Shown here: positions 53,557-63,110 of the stretch, in pieces
Layout: every line of letters starts with the position of its first letter
Numbering within the stretch: position 1 is the first letter of the stretch
Assembly (NCBI GenBank): GCA_963789565.1
Contig: CAWBKX010000002.1
Span: 1,240,001 to 1,304,000 of the forward strand
Source of the DNA: CALAGB01 sp963789565
GTDB taxonomy: Bacteria > Chloroflexota > Chloroflexia > Thermomicrobiales > Thermomicrobiaceae
Reading direction: 5' to 3'
Length of the DNA stretch: 64,000 nucleotides
Translations under genes and position numbers: made by a program
Notes under the pieces: generated by a model
The model's input: only the letters and a program-made list of their open reading frames with translations
Told to the model about the DNA's origin: nothing
The model's database searches: none

Positions 53557-53821
53557 CGCTGTCCGCCTTTCCCGAGCCACCAAATAAGAGCACCACTCGA
53601 CGTTGTCCTACACGCCGCGTCTCGTTTGCCGCGTAGGTACAAATCGGCTCGGACGAGAACGTGCTCTGTGGGACAGACTACGCTCACGTGTGGCAAGTAG
53701 GCGCAACGATTGCAGACGGGTCGTTACAAAATCGTGTCGATCTTGAGGAATCCAAGCACATGAACGGGACTTGTCCGGTGTGTGCGACAGAGAAATGGAA
53801 GGCCAGAACGGATACGGACGG

Positions 53822-55054
53822 TCAGGCTGGCGTCGCGGACGAATAGCGCATGCGCAGCACGACCAGTGGAAGGAGCAGCAGGACCGCGGAAGAGGCCGCC
53901 ACGAAGAATATCGATGCGTTCGCGACAGACTGATACAGAGGCGTGAACCAGAGTGGGGAGATCGCCATGGCCAGGAAGCGGGCACTGCCGAAGAGCGAAG
54001 ATGCGGTACCTCGATGTCCCGGCGCAAGGTTGACGGCCAGCGTGCTCAGGCCAGTCCAGGCCATGATACTTGATGCCCCAAGTAGAAAGTTGCCTGCCAC
54101 GAACCCTGCCGCGTTGGGGGATGCGCCCATCAATACCAGTGACAGTGCCACGCCAACCATACTGGCCGCGATCGCCCGAAACATCCCGAATCGCTCCATG
54201 GCGAAGCCAGAGAACGGCCCCAACAACAGACCCGCCAGGCCGTAGGTGGAGAGGATCACCCCAGCCGACGCAACGCTGATGTGCCACGACTGCCCGAGAT
54301 AGTCGGCGAAGAGGTACACCGCGCCGCGAATGGCATTGCTCGCCAGAAACGAGAGCGCGGCGAGCCAGATGATGCGCATGCCCAACGCCGCCGACATCTC
54401 ACGCAGATCATCGCGCAGACTACCGGCCCGCTTCCGTGTGGGAACCTTGTGGTTATTTCGACGAAACCAGAGAACCAGCCAGACCGTCAGGAGCCAGTTG
54501 AGCAGGCCGATGACGACAAACGGCACGCGCCAACTCACATCGCCAAGAAAGCCGGAGATCAGGGGCGCCAGCATGGTTCCCGCGAGACTGGCCGTATTGA
54601 AAAACCCGATCGCGCGACCGGTACGTCGCTCCGGCACCACGTCTCCCAACGTGGCCATCAGTAGAGGCGACGTGAACGCGTTGGTTGCACCTTGCAGCAC
54701 CTGAGCGAAGAGGAAGAGACCGAAGTTGGGGGCCAACCCGGCAAAGACAGTGGCCGCGCCAAAGCCTCCAAAGCCGATGAGCAGCGAGGCGCGGCGCGAG
54801 GTCAGGTCGGAAACGCCGCCGGAGAAGAGCTGTACGATGGCATACGGGAGCATGTAGGCGGGAATCGCCAACGAGAGGATCGATCGATCGACGCCGAAGG
54901 CGCCCATCAACACGGCAAAGAGGACAGGGATGACGCCCCCGCCCATTGGGCCGCTCATGGCACCGAAGTAGAACGGAAGGAGCTGTGCAGTCGACAGCTC
55001 CTCCGTGGTTCCCGTCAGTTCATGTTGTTGAGGCGCCTGGCTCGCTTCAGTCAC
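53822..55054 (-). CDS. MFS transporter
   Basis: A 410-residue major facilitator protein with about twelve helices. It has the loop 2-3 motif GGVSDLTSRRASLLIGFGGFG (motif A), an RRTGRAIGFFN segment and a central basic loop (KVPTRKRAG). Such drug/metabolite exporters cannot be assigned a substrate by sequence. It begins with GTG at 55054, only about 9 bp after a TGCTACAAT box, so the mRNA may be nearly leaderless. It is separated from the beta-lactamase-like gene on the same strand. Confidence 0.87.
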   Translation of the reverse strand: MTEASQAPQQHELTGTTEELSTAQLLPFYFGAMSGPMGGGVIPVLFAVLMGAFGVDRSILSLAIPAYMLPYAIVQLFSGGVSDLTSRRASLLIGFGGFGAATVFAGLAPNFGLFLFAQVLQGATNAFTSPLLMATLGDVVPERRTGRAIGFFNTASLAGTMLAPLISGFLGDVSWRVPFVVIGLLNWLLTVWLVLWFRRNNHKVPTRKRAGSLRDDLREMSAALGMRIIWLAALSFLASNAIRGAVYLFADYLGQSWHISVASAGVILSTYGLAGLLLGPFSGFAMERFGMFRAIAASMVGVALSLVLMGASPNAAGFVAGNFLLGASSIMAWTGLSTLAVNLAPGHRGTASSLFGSARFLAMAISPLWFTPLYQSVANASIFFVAASSAVLLLLPLVVLRMRYSSATPA

Positions 55055-55062
55055 AACGCTCG

Positions 55063-55071
55063 ATTGTAGCA
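55063..55071 (-). promoter_or_regulatory. Extended -10 element of the MFS gene
   Basis: On the minus strand TGCTACAAT fits the TGn-extended -10 pattern. Predicted transcription start near 55056 is only about 2 nt before the GTG. Confidence 0.45.
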
Positions 55072-55091
55072 GCGCCTCGTATCCATCGCGA

Positions 55092-55985
55092 TCAGACCGG
55101 GCCGACGAACTCGTCGAAGACGGCTTTGGAGACCTCCGCCAGCATGCGCGTGGCCTCCATGCCGTTTTCGCCTCGTTTGCTCATCAAGGCGATGGCGTAC
55201 TTCTTGTCACCGTAGTAGACGATGCCGACGTCGTTACGCACGCCATGGATCGAGCCGGTCTTGTGAGCCACCCGCGTGCCGAACGGCAGCATGCCCGGGA
55301 TGCGTTCGGCGAATTTTTGGCGCCGCATGATGTCGATGACGGCGTCACGCGAGGATACGCTCAACCCCTCGCCGCGCTCGATCGCTTCGAGCAGGATGAG
55401 CATGTCGCTCGGTGTCGAGATGTCGTTCTCCGGCGTCTCCTTCAGGGCAAAGCTGTCCGGCCCCGACTCCTTCTCCTCGAGTAGACGGTTGAGCTCCTCA
55501 TAGGTGAGATTTGGGTCATCCGGATCGAGGTCGTGTAGCTTGGAGAGAATCCCCCAGCATCCCATCGGAAGATACGTGTTGCGCATCTCGAGCCGTTCGA
55601 GCGTCTTCGCAACCGCATCCACGCCGATAAGCTTGTAGATCTGATCTGTCCCTGCGTTATCCGAAACGACAATCATTAGTGTCGCCACATCCTTGATCGT
55701 GAGGGACGCACCGGCATCGAGGTCCTGCAACACGCCGGAGCCGGGGACACGCATCTCGTCGGTCAGCACCATACGGCTGGACGGATCGACTTTGCCCTGG
55801 TCGACCTGGCGGTACAGCTCATAGAGGAGCACTGTCTTGAACGTGCTCGCGGTGGGAAAGACGACGTCGGCGTTGAAACGAATCTCGCGACCCGTGCTGA
55901 GATCCTTGGCCGCCACGCCAACAACACCTTCAAATCCGTCCGCTAGCGCCTGAACTCGATCCATCGTCGACTGACCGTCGCTCAT
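55092..55985 (-). CDS. Class A beta-lactamase-like serine hydrolase
   Basis: A 297-residue penicillin-recognition fold. Catalytic motifs: SxxK as S47-T-F-K50, SDN at 108-110 and KTG at 242-244 in HKTGS. An omega-loop Glu equivalent to Glu166 is not clear: YEELN (162-166) resembles the ExELN motif but the spacing to the following DISTP is longer than normal. There is no N-terminal signal peptide. It may be an intracellular hydrolase or a poorly deacylating relative rather than a resistance enzyme. The gene lies between an MFS gene and a peptide transporter. Confidence 0.82.
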   Translation of the reverse strand: MSDGQSTMDRVQALADGFEGVVGVAAKDLSTGREIRFNADVVFPTASTFKTVLLYELYRQVDQGKVDPSSRMVLTDEMRVPGSGVLQDLDAGASLTIKDVATLMIVVSDNAGTDQIYKLIGVDAVAKTLERLEMRNTYLPMGCWGILSKLHDLDPDDPNLTYEELNRLLEEKESGPDSFALKETPENDISTPSDMLILLEAIERGEGLSVSSRDAVIDIMRRQKFAERIPGMLPFGTRVAHKTGSIHGVRNDVGIVYYGDKKYAIALMSKRGENGMEATRMLAEVSKAVFDEFVGPV

Positions 55986-56112
55986 CCATCAATCCCTTTC
56001 ACCTTTACTCAGTGTGGTCGCCTAAATATTGGTCGCGAGCAGCATGGCACGAGCGTGTGCGCGAAGGCAACACGCTCGGCATCTATTCGTCGTTGCTAGG
56101 AGAAGGCCCGGA

Positions 56113-57048
56113 CTACGTACCGCGAGTGCGCGGATCGAGGAAGTCGCGCAGTCCGTCGCCCAGCAGGTTGAACCCCAACACAGTGAGCGCCAGCGCGATC
56201 CCAGGGAACGTAATGAACCACCAAGCATCCTGGAAGTGGGAGCGTGCCGTGTTGATCATCGAGCCCCATTCCGGGGACGGCGGCTGCGCACCCAACCCGA
56301 TGAAGGAGAGGCTCGACGTCGCCAGAATGGCGTAGCCGATGTCGAGCGTTAGCTGCACGATGACCGGTGACATGGCGTTCGGGAAGACATGCCGCAGCAG
56401 GAGACGAGGGCCTGACGCCCCAGCAGACCGGGCCGCTTCGACATACTCCCGATTCTTGACCATCAGCACCTGTCCACGCACCAACCGGGCATACCAGGGC
56501 CAATAGACCACCGAGAGTGCAATGACCGTGTTGCGCAGGCTGGGTCCGAGCGACGCGGAGATGGCGATCGCCAGGATCAAGAACGGGAAGGCGAGAAAGA
56601 GATCGGTAACCCGCATCAGCACGTCGTCATAGATGCCGCCCACAAAGCCGGAGATGCCGCCGATCAGACAACCAAGTGTCACCGCGATCGATAGGACGAT
56701 CGCCGCCACGCCCAGCGAGATACGCGCGCCAGTCATGACGCGACTCAGGATGTCGCGGCCAAGGTCGTCCGTGCCGAACAGGTGTGCGGACGAGGGAGCC
56801 TGAAGCTGATTGAAGATCGCCGGCGCGTTCGGATTGTACGGCGCGAGGGCACGGCCGAAGAGACTGGTGAGCAGGAACAGCACGATCAGGAAGACCGCCA
56901 GAACGTTCAACCACTTGCCCTTGAAGAATTGGTTGAGCGAGCGACGAATGCGCTCCTTGCGGCTACTCGGGAGGAAGAGACGCCCGGAATCGAGACGCGC
57001 TCGCCCCTCGGCCGCGTCAACGGTGGTGTCGCCGGTACGTGTTGTCAT
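56113..57048 (-). CDS. DppC-type peptide ABC permease
   Basis: A 311-residue permease with a long N-terminal segment, helix KWLNVLAVFLIVLFLLTSLF, the family NAPAIFNQLQAPSSAHLFGTDDLGRD motif and contact loop SAGASGPRLLLRHVFPN. It overlaps the DppB-type gene by 4 bp and ends the operon SBP-dppB-dppC. No ATPase gene is nearby, so ATP-binding partners must be supplied in trans. Substrate probably peptides. Confidence 0.87.
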   Translation of the reverse strand: MTTRTGDTTVDAAEGRARLDSGRLFLPSSRKERIRRSLNQFFKGKWLNVLAVFLIVLFLLTSLFGRALAPYNPNAPAIFNQLQAPSSAHLFGTDDLGRDILSRVMTGARISLGVAAIVLSIAVTLGCLIGGISGFVGGIYDDVLMRVTDLFLAFPFLILAIAISASLGPSLRNTVIALSVVYWPWYARLVRGQVLMVKNREYVEAARSAGASGPRLLLRHVFPNAMSPVIVQLTLDIGYAILATSSLSFIGLGAQPPSPEWGSMINTARSHFQDAWWFITFPGIALALTVLGFNLLGDGLRDFLDPRTRGT

Positions 57049-58055
57049 ACGTACGAAATCCTTGGATCAAGGAAGAGATACAGGATGTCTACCAGCATAT
57101 TCATGATCACGTAGACGAACCCGATGATCAGGGTCACCGCCATGATCGCGTTGTAGTCGAAGCTCGTGACGCCAGCGATGGCGTACCGTCCGATCCCTGG
57201 CCAGGAGAAGATGATCTCGACCAGAATGTCACCCGAGAAAAGGATACCGATCTGCATACCGATCACGGTGATGACCGGGAGAAGAGCGTTTTTCAACGCG
57301 TGCTTCGTGACGGTCGTGCGCTCGCGCATACCTTTCGCACGAGCCGTGCGAATGTAATCGAGCCCCATCACTTCAAGCATGCCCGCGCGCACCATGCGCG
57401 TAATGACCGGGAGCGTACTGAACGCCAACACGAAAGCTGGCAGCGCGAGGTGTTTGACGGCGGTGAGAAACAGGGAGAAGTTTCCAGTCAGCAGTGCATC
57501 GACCGTATAGAGGTGCGTGATCGACCTCGGCGGCGTGACGCTCACCGGAAGCCTCTGCCCGTCTGGTAGCCATCCGAGCCTGGCGAAGAAGACGAACTGC
57601 AGCATCAGTGCCAGCCAGAAGACCGGTATGGCCAATCCCGCGACGGAGATAACCCTCCCAACATAGTCGATGATCGTGTTGGGCCTGATGGCTGAGATGA
57701 TTCCCAACGGAATTCCTGCGACGACCGCCATCACGATCGCGGACAACGCGAGCTCGGCTGTGGCGGGCAGGTATCGACCCAGATCGCTCCGAACCGGCCG
57801 CAAGGTGGAAAGAGACGTCCCGAAGTCGAGCGTGGTGACCCCTTTGACGTACGTGAAGTACTGCTGATAGAGCGGACGATCGAGCCCGTATTCGTGGCGG
57901 ATCATCTGAACGGTGCTCTTACTGGCTCGTGGCCCGGCGATGAGTCGAGCCGGATCCGCGGGCACGACGTGCGACAGTGTGAAGGTGATGATCGAGAGGC
58001 CGATCAGTACGAATATGACCGAGATCAGGCGCCGTAGCACGAGTTGAGCGAACAT
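57045..58055 (-). CDS. DppB-type peptide ABC permease
   Basis: A 336-residue permease beginning MFAQLVLRRLISVIFVLIGLSIITFTLSHVVPADPA. The contact loop is RAKGMRERTTVTKHALKN. The ATG at 58055 is preferred to a longer frame because the family N-terminus starts there. It overlaps the C-type permease by 4 bp, and the binding-protein gene ends 124 bp upstream. Confidence 0.88.
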   Translation of the reverse strand: MFAQLVLRRLISVIFVLIGLSIITFTLSHVVPADPARLIAGPRASKSTVQMIRHEYGLDRPLYQQYFTYVKGVTTLDFGTSLSTLRPVRSDLGRYLPATAELALSAIVMAVVAGIPLGIISAIRPNTIIDYVGRVISVAGLAIPVFWLALMLQFVFFARLGWLPDGQRLPVSVTPPRSITHLYTVDALLTGNFSLFLTAVKHLALPAFVLAFSTLPVITRMVRAGMLEVMGLDYIRTARAKGMRERTTVTKHALKNALLPVITVIGMQIGILFSGDILVEIIFSWPGIGRYAIAGVTSFDYNAIMAVTLIIGFVYVIMNMLVDILYLFLDPRISYV

Positions 58056-58179
58056 AGCGGCTACTCTTTTCCTCGGCAAAGACACAAGCGGGTTGTGCCG
58101 TCCCGCCTGCCTTGCATCCCAGTTGTGTTGCCGCGCCCGGACATCCGAGCGCGGCAAGATCGACGCAGACGAGCGGTCC

Positions 58180-60006
58180 CTACATCTTTACGCGGAACAT
58201 GTCGTAGTAGTAGTAGGTGTTCAAGTAGATCGGATTCCACTCGAATCCGCGGATGTCTGCTCCGAGGATCGTGTACCAGCGCACGGCGCCCCAGAAGATC
58301 GCCGCCGGGTCCTTCTGCACGAGAATGTTCTGGCATTCCGCGAGCAAGCTGGCGTAGTCGGCATCGGAGACACCAGGAGCGACCGTGTCCAGAATCTGAT
58401 CGACCCGGTCGTTCTTAAAGAAGCCAGCATTGGCTCCGGCGCTTCCGGCCGACTTCGAGTAGAAGTTGGGGTAGACCTCGTTGTAGCCATCGTTGTAGTC
58501 CGGCCACCAGCCCCAGTCACCGAAGAAGTCCGGACGTTGATCCGGCGGAGAGTCTCCATAGGCCAGATCGGTCTCGGTGGCGCGTTCGACCTGGCGGATG
58601 TCGAGGTCGTAGCCGATCTTCTGCAGGTTAGCCTGCATCAGCTGAGCGATCTGCGACGTGACGTCGCTGCCGCTCGAGATCATCCAGGAGAACTTCTCAC
58701 CCGCATTGAATTTCTTGCTGATGAGCTGCTTCGCTTTATCCAGGTCGGTCTCGTAAATGAAGATGTTCTTGTCGTATCCGGCCGTCGTCGGCGTCAGTGG
58801 ACCGCCCGATTTATCGAGCAAGCCCTTGTAGACGCCCTGGCGTACGTCGTCATAGGGGAATGCATAGCAGAAGCCGGTTCGCGAATCGACGTCGGCCAGG
58901 CGGTCCCCGAAGTTCATCGTGGTCCAGTTCGCGTTGGTGGTCGGATAGTCGATCACCTGCAATTTGGTGTTGCTCTTCAGGTCGGAGAATGCCTGCGGGT
59001 TGAGGCTGTTGGTCAAGCCGTCAGCCGTGCCACCTTCAAGGAGCTGCCGACGCGTCGCGGTGTCCTCGACGATGCGCATGACGATCTTGTCGAAGTGGTT
59101 GCCGTCCCAGCCTCGGTAATAGTCGGTGAACTTCTCCAGAACGATCTGTTGATTCTGATCGATGGAGGTGACCTTATATGGTCCGGTGCCGACCATGTTC
59201 TGGACGAACCAGGAGTGCGCCCATTCGTCGTCCGACGTCTTGTTCTTGTTGACCGCGTCCATGCTGACGACGAACGGACCGTATTGCGAGGCAATGGCCG
59301 CCTCAAAGATCGGGTTCGGCGTCTTGAGCTTGAACTTGACCGTCTTGGCGTCGGGCGCAGTGATGTCGGTGTCCGGATTGTCGATGAAGCGGCCCACCAC
59401 GTCGTGCGGACCACGCCCCATCTTCATCAGTCGCTGGAACGAGAAAACCACGGCGTTCGCGTCGCACACGGTTCCGTCGTGGAACTTGATGTTGTCGTAC
59501 AGCGTGAAGGTCCACTCCGACCCGTCGCTGTTCGGGCTCCACTCCTTGGCCAGCATGGGCTGGTAGTCGAAGGTGCTGTTGCCCTTGAGGCGAATGAGCA
59601 TCTCGTAGGTGCCAAAGAAGGCGCAGCTTGCGAGGCTGTCGTAGGCCGACTGTGGATCGAAGTCGGCAATCGTCCCATCGAACAAGACGGTGAACGTGCC
59701 GCCATTGACGGGAGTTCCACCAGTGAGGCCGCCACCACCACTCGGAGAGGCGGACGCTCCACCGGAAGCGCTACTCGTCGCGGCTGACGTACTGGCGGAT
59801 GTCGCCGTGGACGTGGAGCTCGTTCCACCACCGCTACCAGTCGTTGCGGTGGCTTTATTCGAGCTGCCGCACGCAGCGAGCACCCAGCCAATGGCGGAAA
59901 CGGATAACCCCATCGCGAGACCACGCTTGATGATTTCGCGACGCGAGAGACGCAGCTCTGATGCTGCGGCGATAAGGTGAACGGTCCGGATATCATTGTC
60001 CGGCAT
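58180..60006 (-). CDS. Family-5 extracellular solute-binding lipoprotein (peptide type)
   Basis: A 608-residue SBP_bac_5 protein. The signal has a twin-arginine-like SRREIIKRG and lipobox VLAAC near residue 46, followed by an Ala/Ser/Thr/Gly-rich linker. It has WTFTLYDNIKFHDGT, GTGPYKVTSID and a long C-terminus. It belongs to the same family as the hydrogenase-linked protein at 46397 but lacks that context, so peptide or another organic ligand is more likely. The ATG at 60006 follows GGAGGGG. Confidence 0.88.
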   Translation of the reverse strand: MPDNDIRTVHLIAAASELRLSRREIIKRGLAMGLSVSAIGWVLAACGSSNKATATTGSGGGTSSTSTATSASTSAATSSASGGASASPSGGGGLTGGTPVNGGTFTVLFDGTIADFDPQSAYDSLASCAFFGTYEMLIRLKGNSTFDYQPMLAKEWSPNSDGSEWTFTLYDNIKFHDGTVCDANAVVFSFQRLMKMGRGPHDVVGRFIDNPDTDITAPDAKTVKFKLKTPNPIFEAAIASQYGPFVVSMDAVNKNKTSDDEWAHSWFVQNMVGTGPYKVTSIDQNQQIVLEKFTDYYRGWDGNHFDKIVMRIVEDTATRRQLLEGGTADGLTNSLNPQAFSDLKSNTKLQVIDYPTTNANWTTMNFGDRLADVDSRTGFCYAFPYDDVRQGVYKGLLDKSGGPLTPTTAGYDKNIFIYETDLDKAKQLISKKFNAGEKFSWMISSGSDVTSQIAQLMQANLQKIGYDLDIRQVERATETDLAYGDSPPDQRPDFFGDWGWWPDYNDGYNEVYPNFYSKSAGSAGANAGFFKNDRVDQILDTVAPGVSDADYASLLAECQNILVQKDPAAIFWGAVRWYTILGADIRGFEWNPIYLNTYYYYDMFRVKM

Positions 60007-60372
60007 CGTTGGTCCCCTCCTCCTGCCAGTTCGGCAGTGCCTAAGGTAAACCGACCCCGAGATGCACAACTCACCGCGCTATTTGGACTAGATTAAAGCG
60101 TCGCCATACATTACTGTTCGGATGTAGGGTTGTCAAGGGAACACCGCTCGGTGATGTGCTTGCCGGATTTCTGACGGCAGGACGGAAAGCGGCAATCACT
60201 GACGCTCGGCCAACACGATGGACCGATCTCCGAAGTGGAGCGGCGCACCACAAAGTGGTGAACTGTTCCGTCATGAGGAGGCAGGAACTCGCGCAAAACG
60301 AGTGATTCCGAGGATCCCAGACAACGGCATATGGGTTTTGGTGCAGGATGTATTTGCACAAGGAGGGGCTCT
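60007..60372. other. Divergent intergenic region without recognised gene
   Basis: A 366-bp gap between the peptide-binding protein and aminotransferase starts. It must hold the promoters of both genes, but I could not identify either. No repeat or RNA feature was seen. Confidence 0.5.
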
Positions 60373-61758
60373 ATGGGCGACGTCGCCGGTACTAGCATCA
60401 ATGCTCCCACAATCGAAAAAGAAGCGCTCGAACACGTATGGATTCATACGACTGAGTGGGTGCGGCTGGCCGAACAGAAGGGCCTGCACGTTTTCGATCA
60501 CGCGCATGGCGCAACACTGGTCGACATTCATGGAAACGAGTACCTGGACGGAATCTCCGGTCTGTGGGTGGTAAACGCCGGCCACGGTCGCAAGGAGATT
60601 GGCGAAGCGATGGCCGAACAAGCGGCCAAGCTTGCCTATGTCTCCAGCGCCTCCTACACCACCGTCCCGGCGGTGCAGCTAGCAAACCACCTGGCGTCGA
60701 TCACGCCGGGCGATCTCAACCGCATTTATTTCTGCTCCGGCGGATCGGAAGCGGTCGAGAGCGCCGTCAAGATCGCCAAGCAAGTGCAGGCGATGCGTGG
60801 CTTCCCGAAACGCTACAAGGTCATCGCCCGCCGCGGCGGCTACCACGGCATGACGATGGGCGCACTGAGCCTCACCGCCGGCCGAAGCGAGCAATACTTC
60901 GGTCCCTTCATGTACGGTGTTTATCACGTTCCATCGCCGAACCACTATCGCAATGACTTCGGGCTTGAGGGCGAAGCGGGCGACATTATGTGCGCCAACT
61001 ACGTCGAGCAGGAGATCGAAGCCCAGGGACCTGAAACCGTCGCGGCGGTCATCGGCGAGCCGATCTCGTCGTCCAACGGTCTCCACATCCCCTCGCCGAA
61101 ATACTGGCAGCGGCTGCGCGAGATCTGCGACAAGCACGGCGTGCTCCTGATCATGGACGAGGTCATCAACGGTTTTGGCCGCACCGGCAAGATGTTCGCG
61201 ACCGAGCATTTCGACATGCAGCCTGATCTGATGACGATGGCCAAGGGCCTCTCGTCCGGCTATGCACCGATCGCCGGTGTCGCCGTCAGTGACAGGATCT
61301 TCGACACGTTCAAGGAAAAGAAAGATGTGGCGCTTGGCCACCTCCTCACCTTCGGCGGGCAGGCCGTCGCCGCGGCCGCCGCACTGAAGAACCTGGAGAT
61401 CATCGAGAGTGAAGGTTTAGTCCAGCAGAGTGCTGAAAAGGGCAAGTATCTGCTCGAGAAGCTCGACGGCCTGCGCAAGCACCCGACCGTTGGCGACGTG
61501 CGCGGTCTCGGCCTCTTCTGTGGTGTCGAGTTGGTTCAGAACAAGGAAACCAAGGCCAAGTGGGGCAAGGAATCCGGCTTCGTCAAGAAGGTCGACGAGC
61601 GGATCAACCAGAAGGGCATGCTCACGCGTACGTGGGATATCCTGCACGTTGCCCCGCCGCTGGTGACGACTCATGAAGAGCTCGATCGCATCGTCAACAT
61701 CATCGACGAGAGCCTCAGCGAGACCGAGGCTGAGTACGAGTCGGAGCTCGCGAAGTAA
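60373..61758 (+). CDS. Class III PLP aminotransferase
   Basis: A 461-residue fold-type I enzyme. It has DGISGLWVVNAGHGRKEI near the N-terminus, CSGGSEAVESAVKIAK, RRGGYHGMTMGALSLT, the cofactor Asp in LLIMDEVINGFGRTGKMFA, and the PLP lysine in MAKGLSSGYAP. It resembles omega-amino acid:pyruvate and aspartate-family transaminases. The ATG at 60373 follows AGGAGGGG. It is divergent from the peptide-binding protein gene; amino-donor specificity is unknown. Confidence 0.9.
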   Translation: MGDVAGTSINAPTIEKEALEHVWIHTTEWVRLAEQKGLHVFDHAHGATLVDIHGNEYLDGISGLWVVNAGHGRKEIGEAMAEQAAKLAYVSSASYTTVPAVQLANHLASITPGDLNRIYFCSGGSEAVESAVKIAKQVQAMRGFPKRYKVIARRGGYHGMTMGALSLTAGRSEQYFGPFMYGVYHVPSPNHYRNDFGLEGEAGDIMCANYVEQEIEAQGPETVAAVIGEPISSSNGLHIPSPKYWQRLREICDKHGVLLIMDEVINGFGRTGKMFATEHFDMQPDLMTMAKGLSSGYAPIAGVAVSDRIFDTFKEKKDVALGHLLTFGGQAVAAAAALKNLEIIESEGLVQQSAEKGKYLLEKLDGLRKHPTVGDVRGLGLFCGVELVQNKETKAKWGKESGFVKKVDERINQKGMLTRTWDILHVAPPLVTTHEELDRIVNIIDESLSETEAEYESELAK

Positions 61759-61792
61759 CGCGACCTTCGCCTGTACGAGCAGGACTAACGAA

Positions 61793-61820
61793 CGAACGGA
61801 GCCTAATGTGGCTCCGTTCG
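61793..61820 (+). terminator. Hairpin after aminotransferase
   Basis: A perfect 11-bp stem CGAACGGAGCC/GGCTCCGTTCG with a 6-nt loop. A strong U-tract is absent. The rest of 61821-62009 shows nothing recognised. Confidence 0.55.
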
Positions 61821-62009
61821 GCGTCTCCCGACACGAGATCGCGTTGCATGCAGATGTTTCAGTCGGTAGTGGCGACTTTCACGGCGCCCAACAACGTCGG
61901 CCGACGGTCAACGCGGACGCCATGGATGTCGCTCCCTGCCGACAACGACAAAACGTGCCAATCTCCATGCATCCCGCTGTAATCGTTTCGAACCACGAGG
62001 AGAACCAGC

Positions 62010-62324
62010 GTGATCGCACGGGTGTGGAGAGGCTGGACAGCGCCAGAGAATGCCGACGCCTACGAGCAATTCGTGCGCGGCTCGGTATTGCCTGGACTGG
62101 AGCACATCACGGGATTTCGTGGCGGGTATATCTTCCGCAAACCGGGAGATGACGAAGTCGAGTTCCTGATCATGACGACGTTCGAATCAATCGAGTCGGT
62201 ACGAGACTTTGCGGGAGATGACTACGCGGTGCCCGTCATCGAGCCGGAAGCACGTCAGCTACTCGCGCGAATCGAGCCGCTCGCAATTCACTACGATGTC
62301 AAGCTGACACCAGAGGGAGCGTAG
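62010..62324 (+). CDS. ABM-superfamily small protein
   Basis: A 104-residue ferredoxin-like protein of the antibiotic biosynthesis monooxygenase (ABM) type: it begins MIARVWRGWTAPENADAYEQ, then GFRGGYIFRK, FLIMTTFESIESVRDFAGDD and AVPVIEPEARQLL. ABM proteins may be monooxygenases, haem-related or simply binding proteins; no unique active-site residue can be assigned. It stands alone on this strand. Confidence 0.75.
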   Translation: MIARVWRGWTAPENADAYEQFVRGSVLPGLEHITGFRGGYIFRKPGDDEVEFLIMTTFESIESVRDFAGDDYAVPVIEPEARQLLARIEPLAIHYDVKLTPEGA

Positions 62325-62444
62325 TCTCCTCAAAGCGCTACGAGCGCGTTTCACCTGGAAGACAACCCCGCAAGACAGGGCCAGCAGAATCGAAACGAGA
62401 TTACTCGCGACGATCGTCCGGCTTGGATTGAAAACGGCGGATTC

Positions 62445-62753
62445 CTATTGGAGGCGCTGTCGCTGGTAGCAGTCCCGACAATATACCGGGCGACCGTTGC
62501 GCGGTTCGAATGGAACCATCGTCTCCTGGCCACATTCAGCGCAGACAGCTGGATACAGCCGCCGCTCAGCACGTGGCGCACTGGCGCCCCCGAGATCACC
62601 GTTTTGGCGCGATTGCCGCCGAGACGCTCGGCAGGTTGGACAGCGTGCGGGCTCGACGAACCCGCGTTCCAGGTAGAACGCCTGCTCGCCAGCCGTGAAA
62701 ACGAAGTTCTCACCGCAGTCCTTGCAAACAAGCGTCTTGTCCCCGACAGACAT
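62445..62753 (-). CDS. Small double zinc-ribbon protein
   Basis: A 102-residue protein with four CxxC pairs: CKDC and CPTC in the first half, then CAEC and CRDC. Each pair set likely binds one zinc. The first part has TLVCKDCGENFVFTAGEQAF and ERGF, a pattern known from small zinc-ribbon proteins. Function is unknown; nucleic-acid binding is possible. The ATG at 62753 is preferred because the conserved part starts there. A good promoter lies about 160 bp upstream. Confidence 0.82.
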   Translation of the reverse strand: MSVGDKTLVCKDCGENFVFTAGEQAFYLERGFVEPARCPTCRASRRQSRQNGDLGGASAPRAERRLYPAVCAECGQETMVPFEPRNGRPVYCRDCYQRQRLQ

Positions 62754-63110
62754 GAGTCGCCACTCCTTAGCTCGTGCGTTTTGAGCCGGCAAACCCAAAC
62801 GGCCCCGACTCACCCGATGGTTCGACTCGTACGACGTAGCCAGGTGGTAGTCGACAGAGCGCCCACCGAGCAGCCGCTGAGAATCGATCGCAGTATGCCG
62901 GAATTCTTGTTCACCAGTATATGGGTGTGCTGCGGAATACGCAACTGTGCGCCATCCAGCTAGTGAAACCGCAACAAATCGATGGATTCAGACGCGGTCG
63001 TATCAATTCGCCGGGTAGATGGAGTTCACTTCCGAATGACGACAGTAGGTGACGGCCTTCGCTCCACGTGAGACAAGGCGGATCTCAAGCGGTAGGTGCG
63101 GAGAATCGGG
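62754..63110. other. Intergenic region with a zinc-ribbon promoter
   Basis: This 357-bp gap separates the zinc-ribbon and DinB-like genes on the same strand. Besides the promoter at 62916-62944, I see no gene or RNA. Confidence 0.5.
62916..62944 (-). promoter_or_regulatory. Sigma-70 type promoter upstream of the zinc-ribbon gene
   Basis: On the minus strand TTGCGT (62944-62939) and TATACT (62921-62916) are 17 bp apart. Transcription would start near 62909. Confidence 0.6.

Noticed and set aside
58093..59787. 564-codon plus-strand open frame opposite the peptide-binding protein
   Set aside because: Antisense to a clear gene, Val/Arg/Asp-rich and without domain; a GC-driven shadow.
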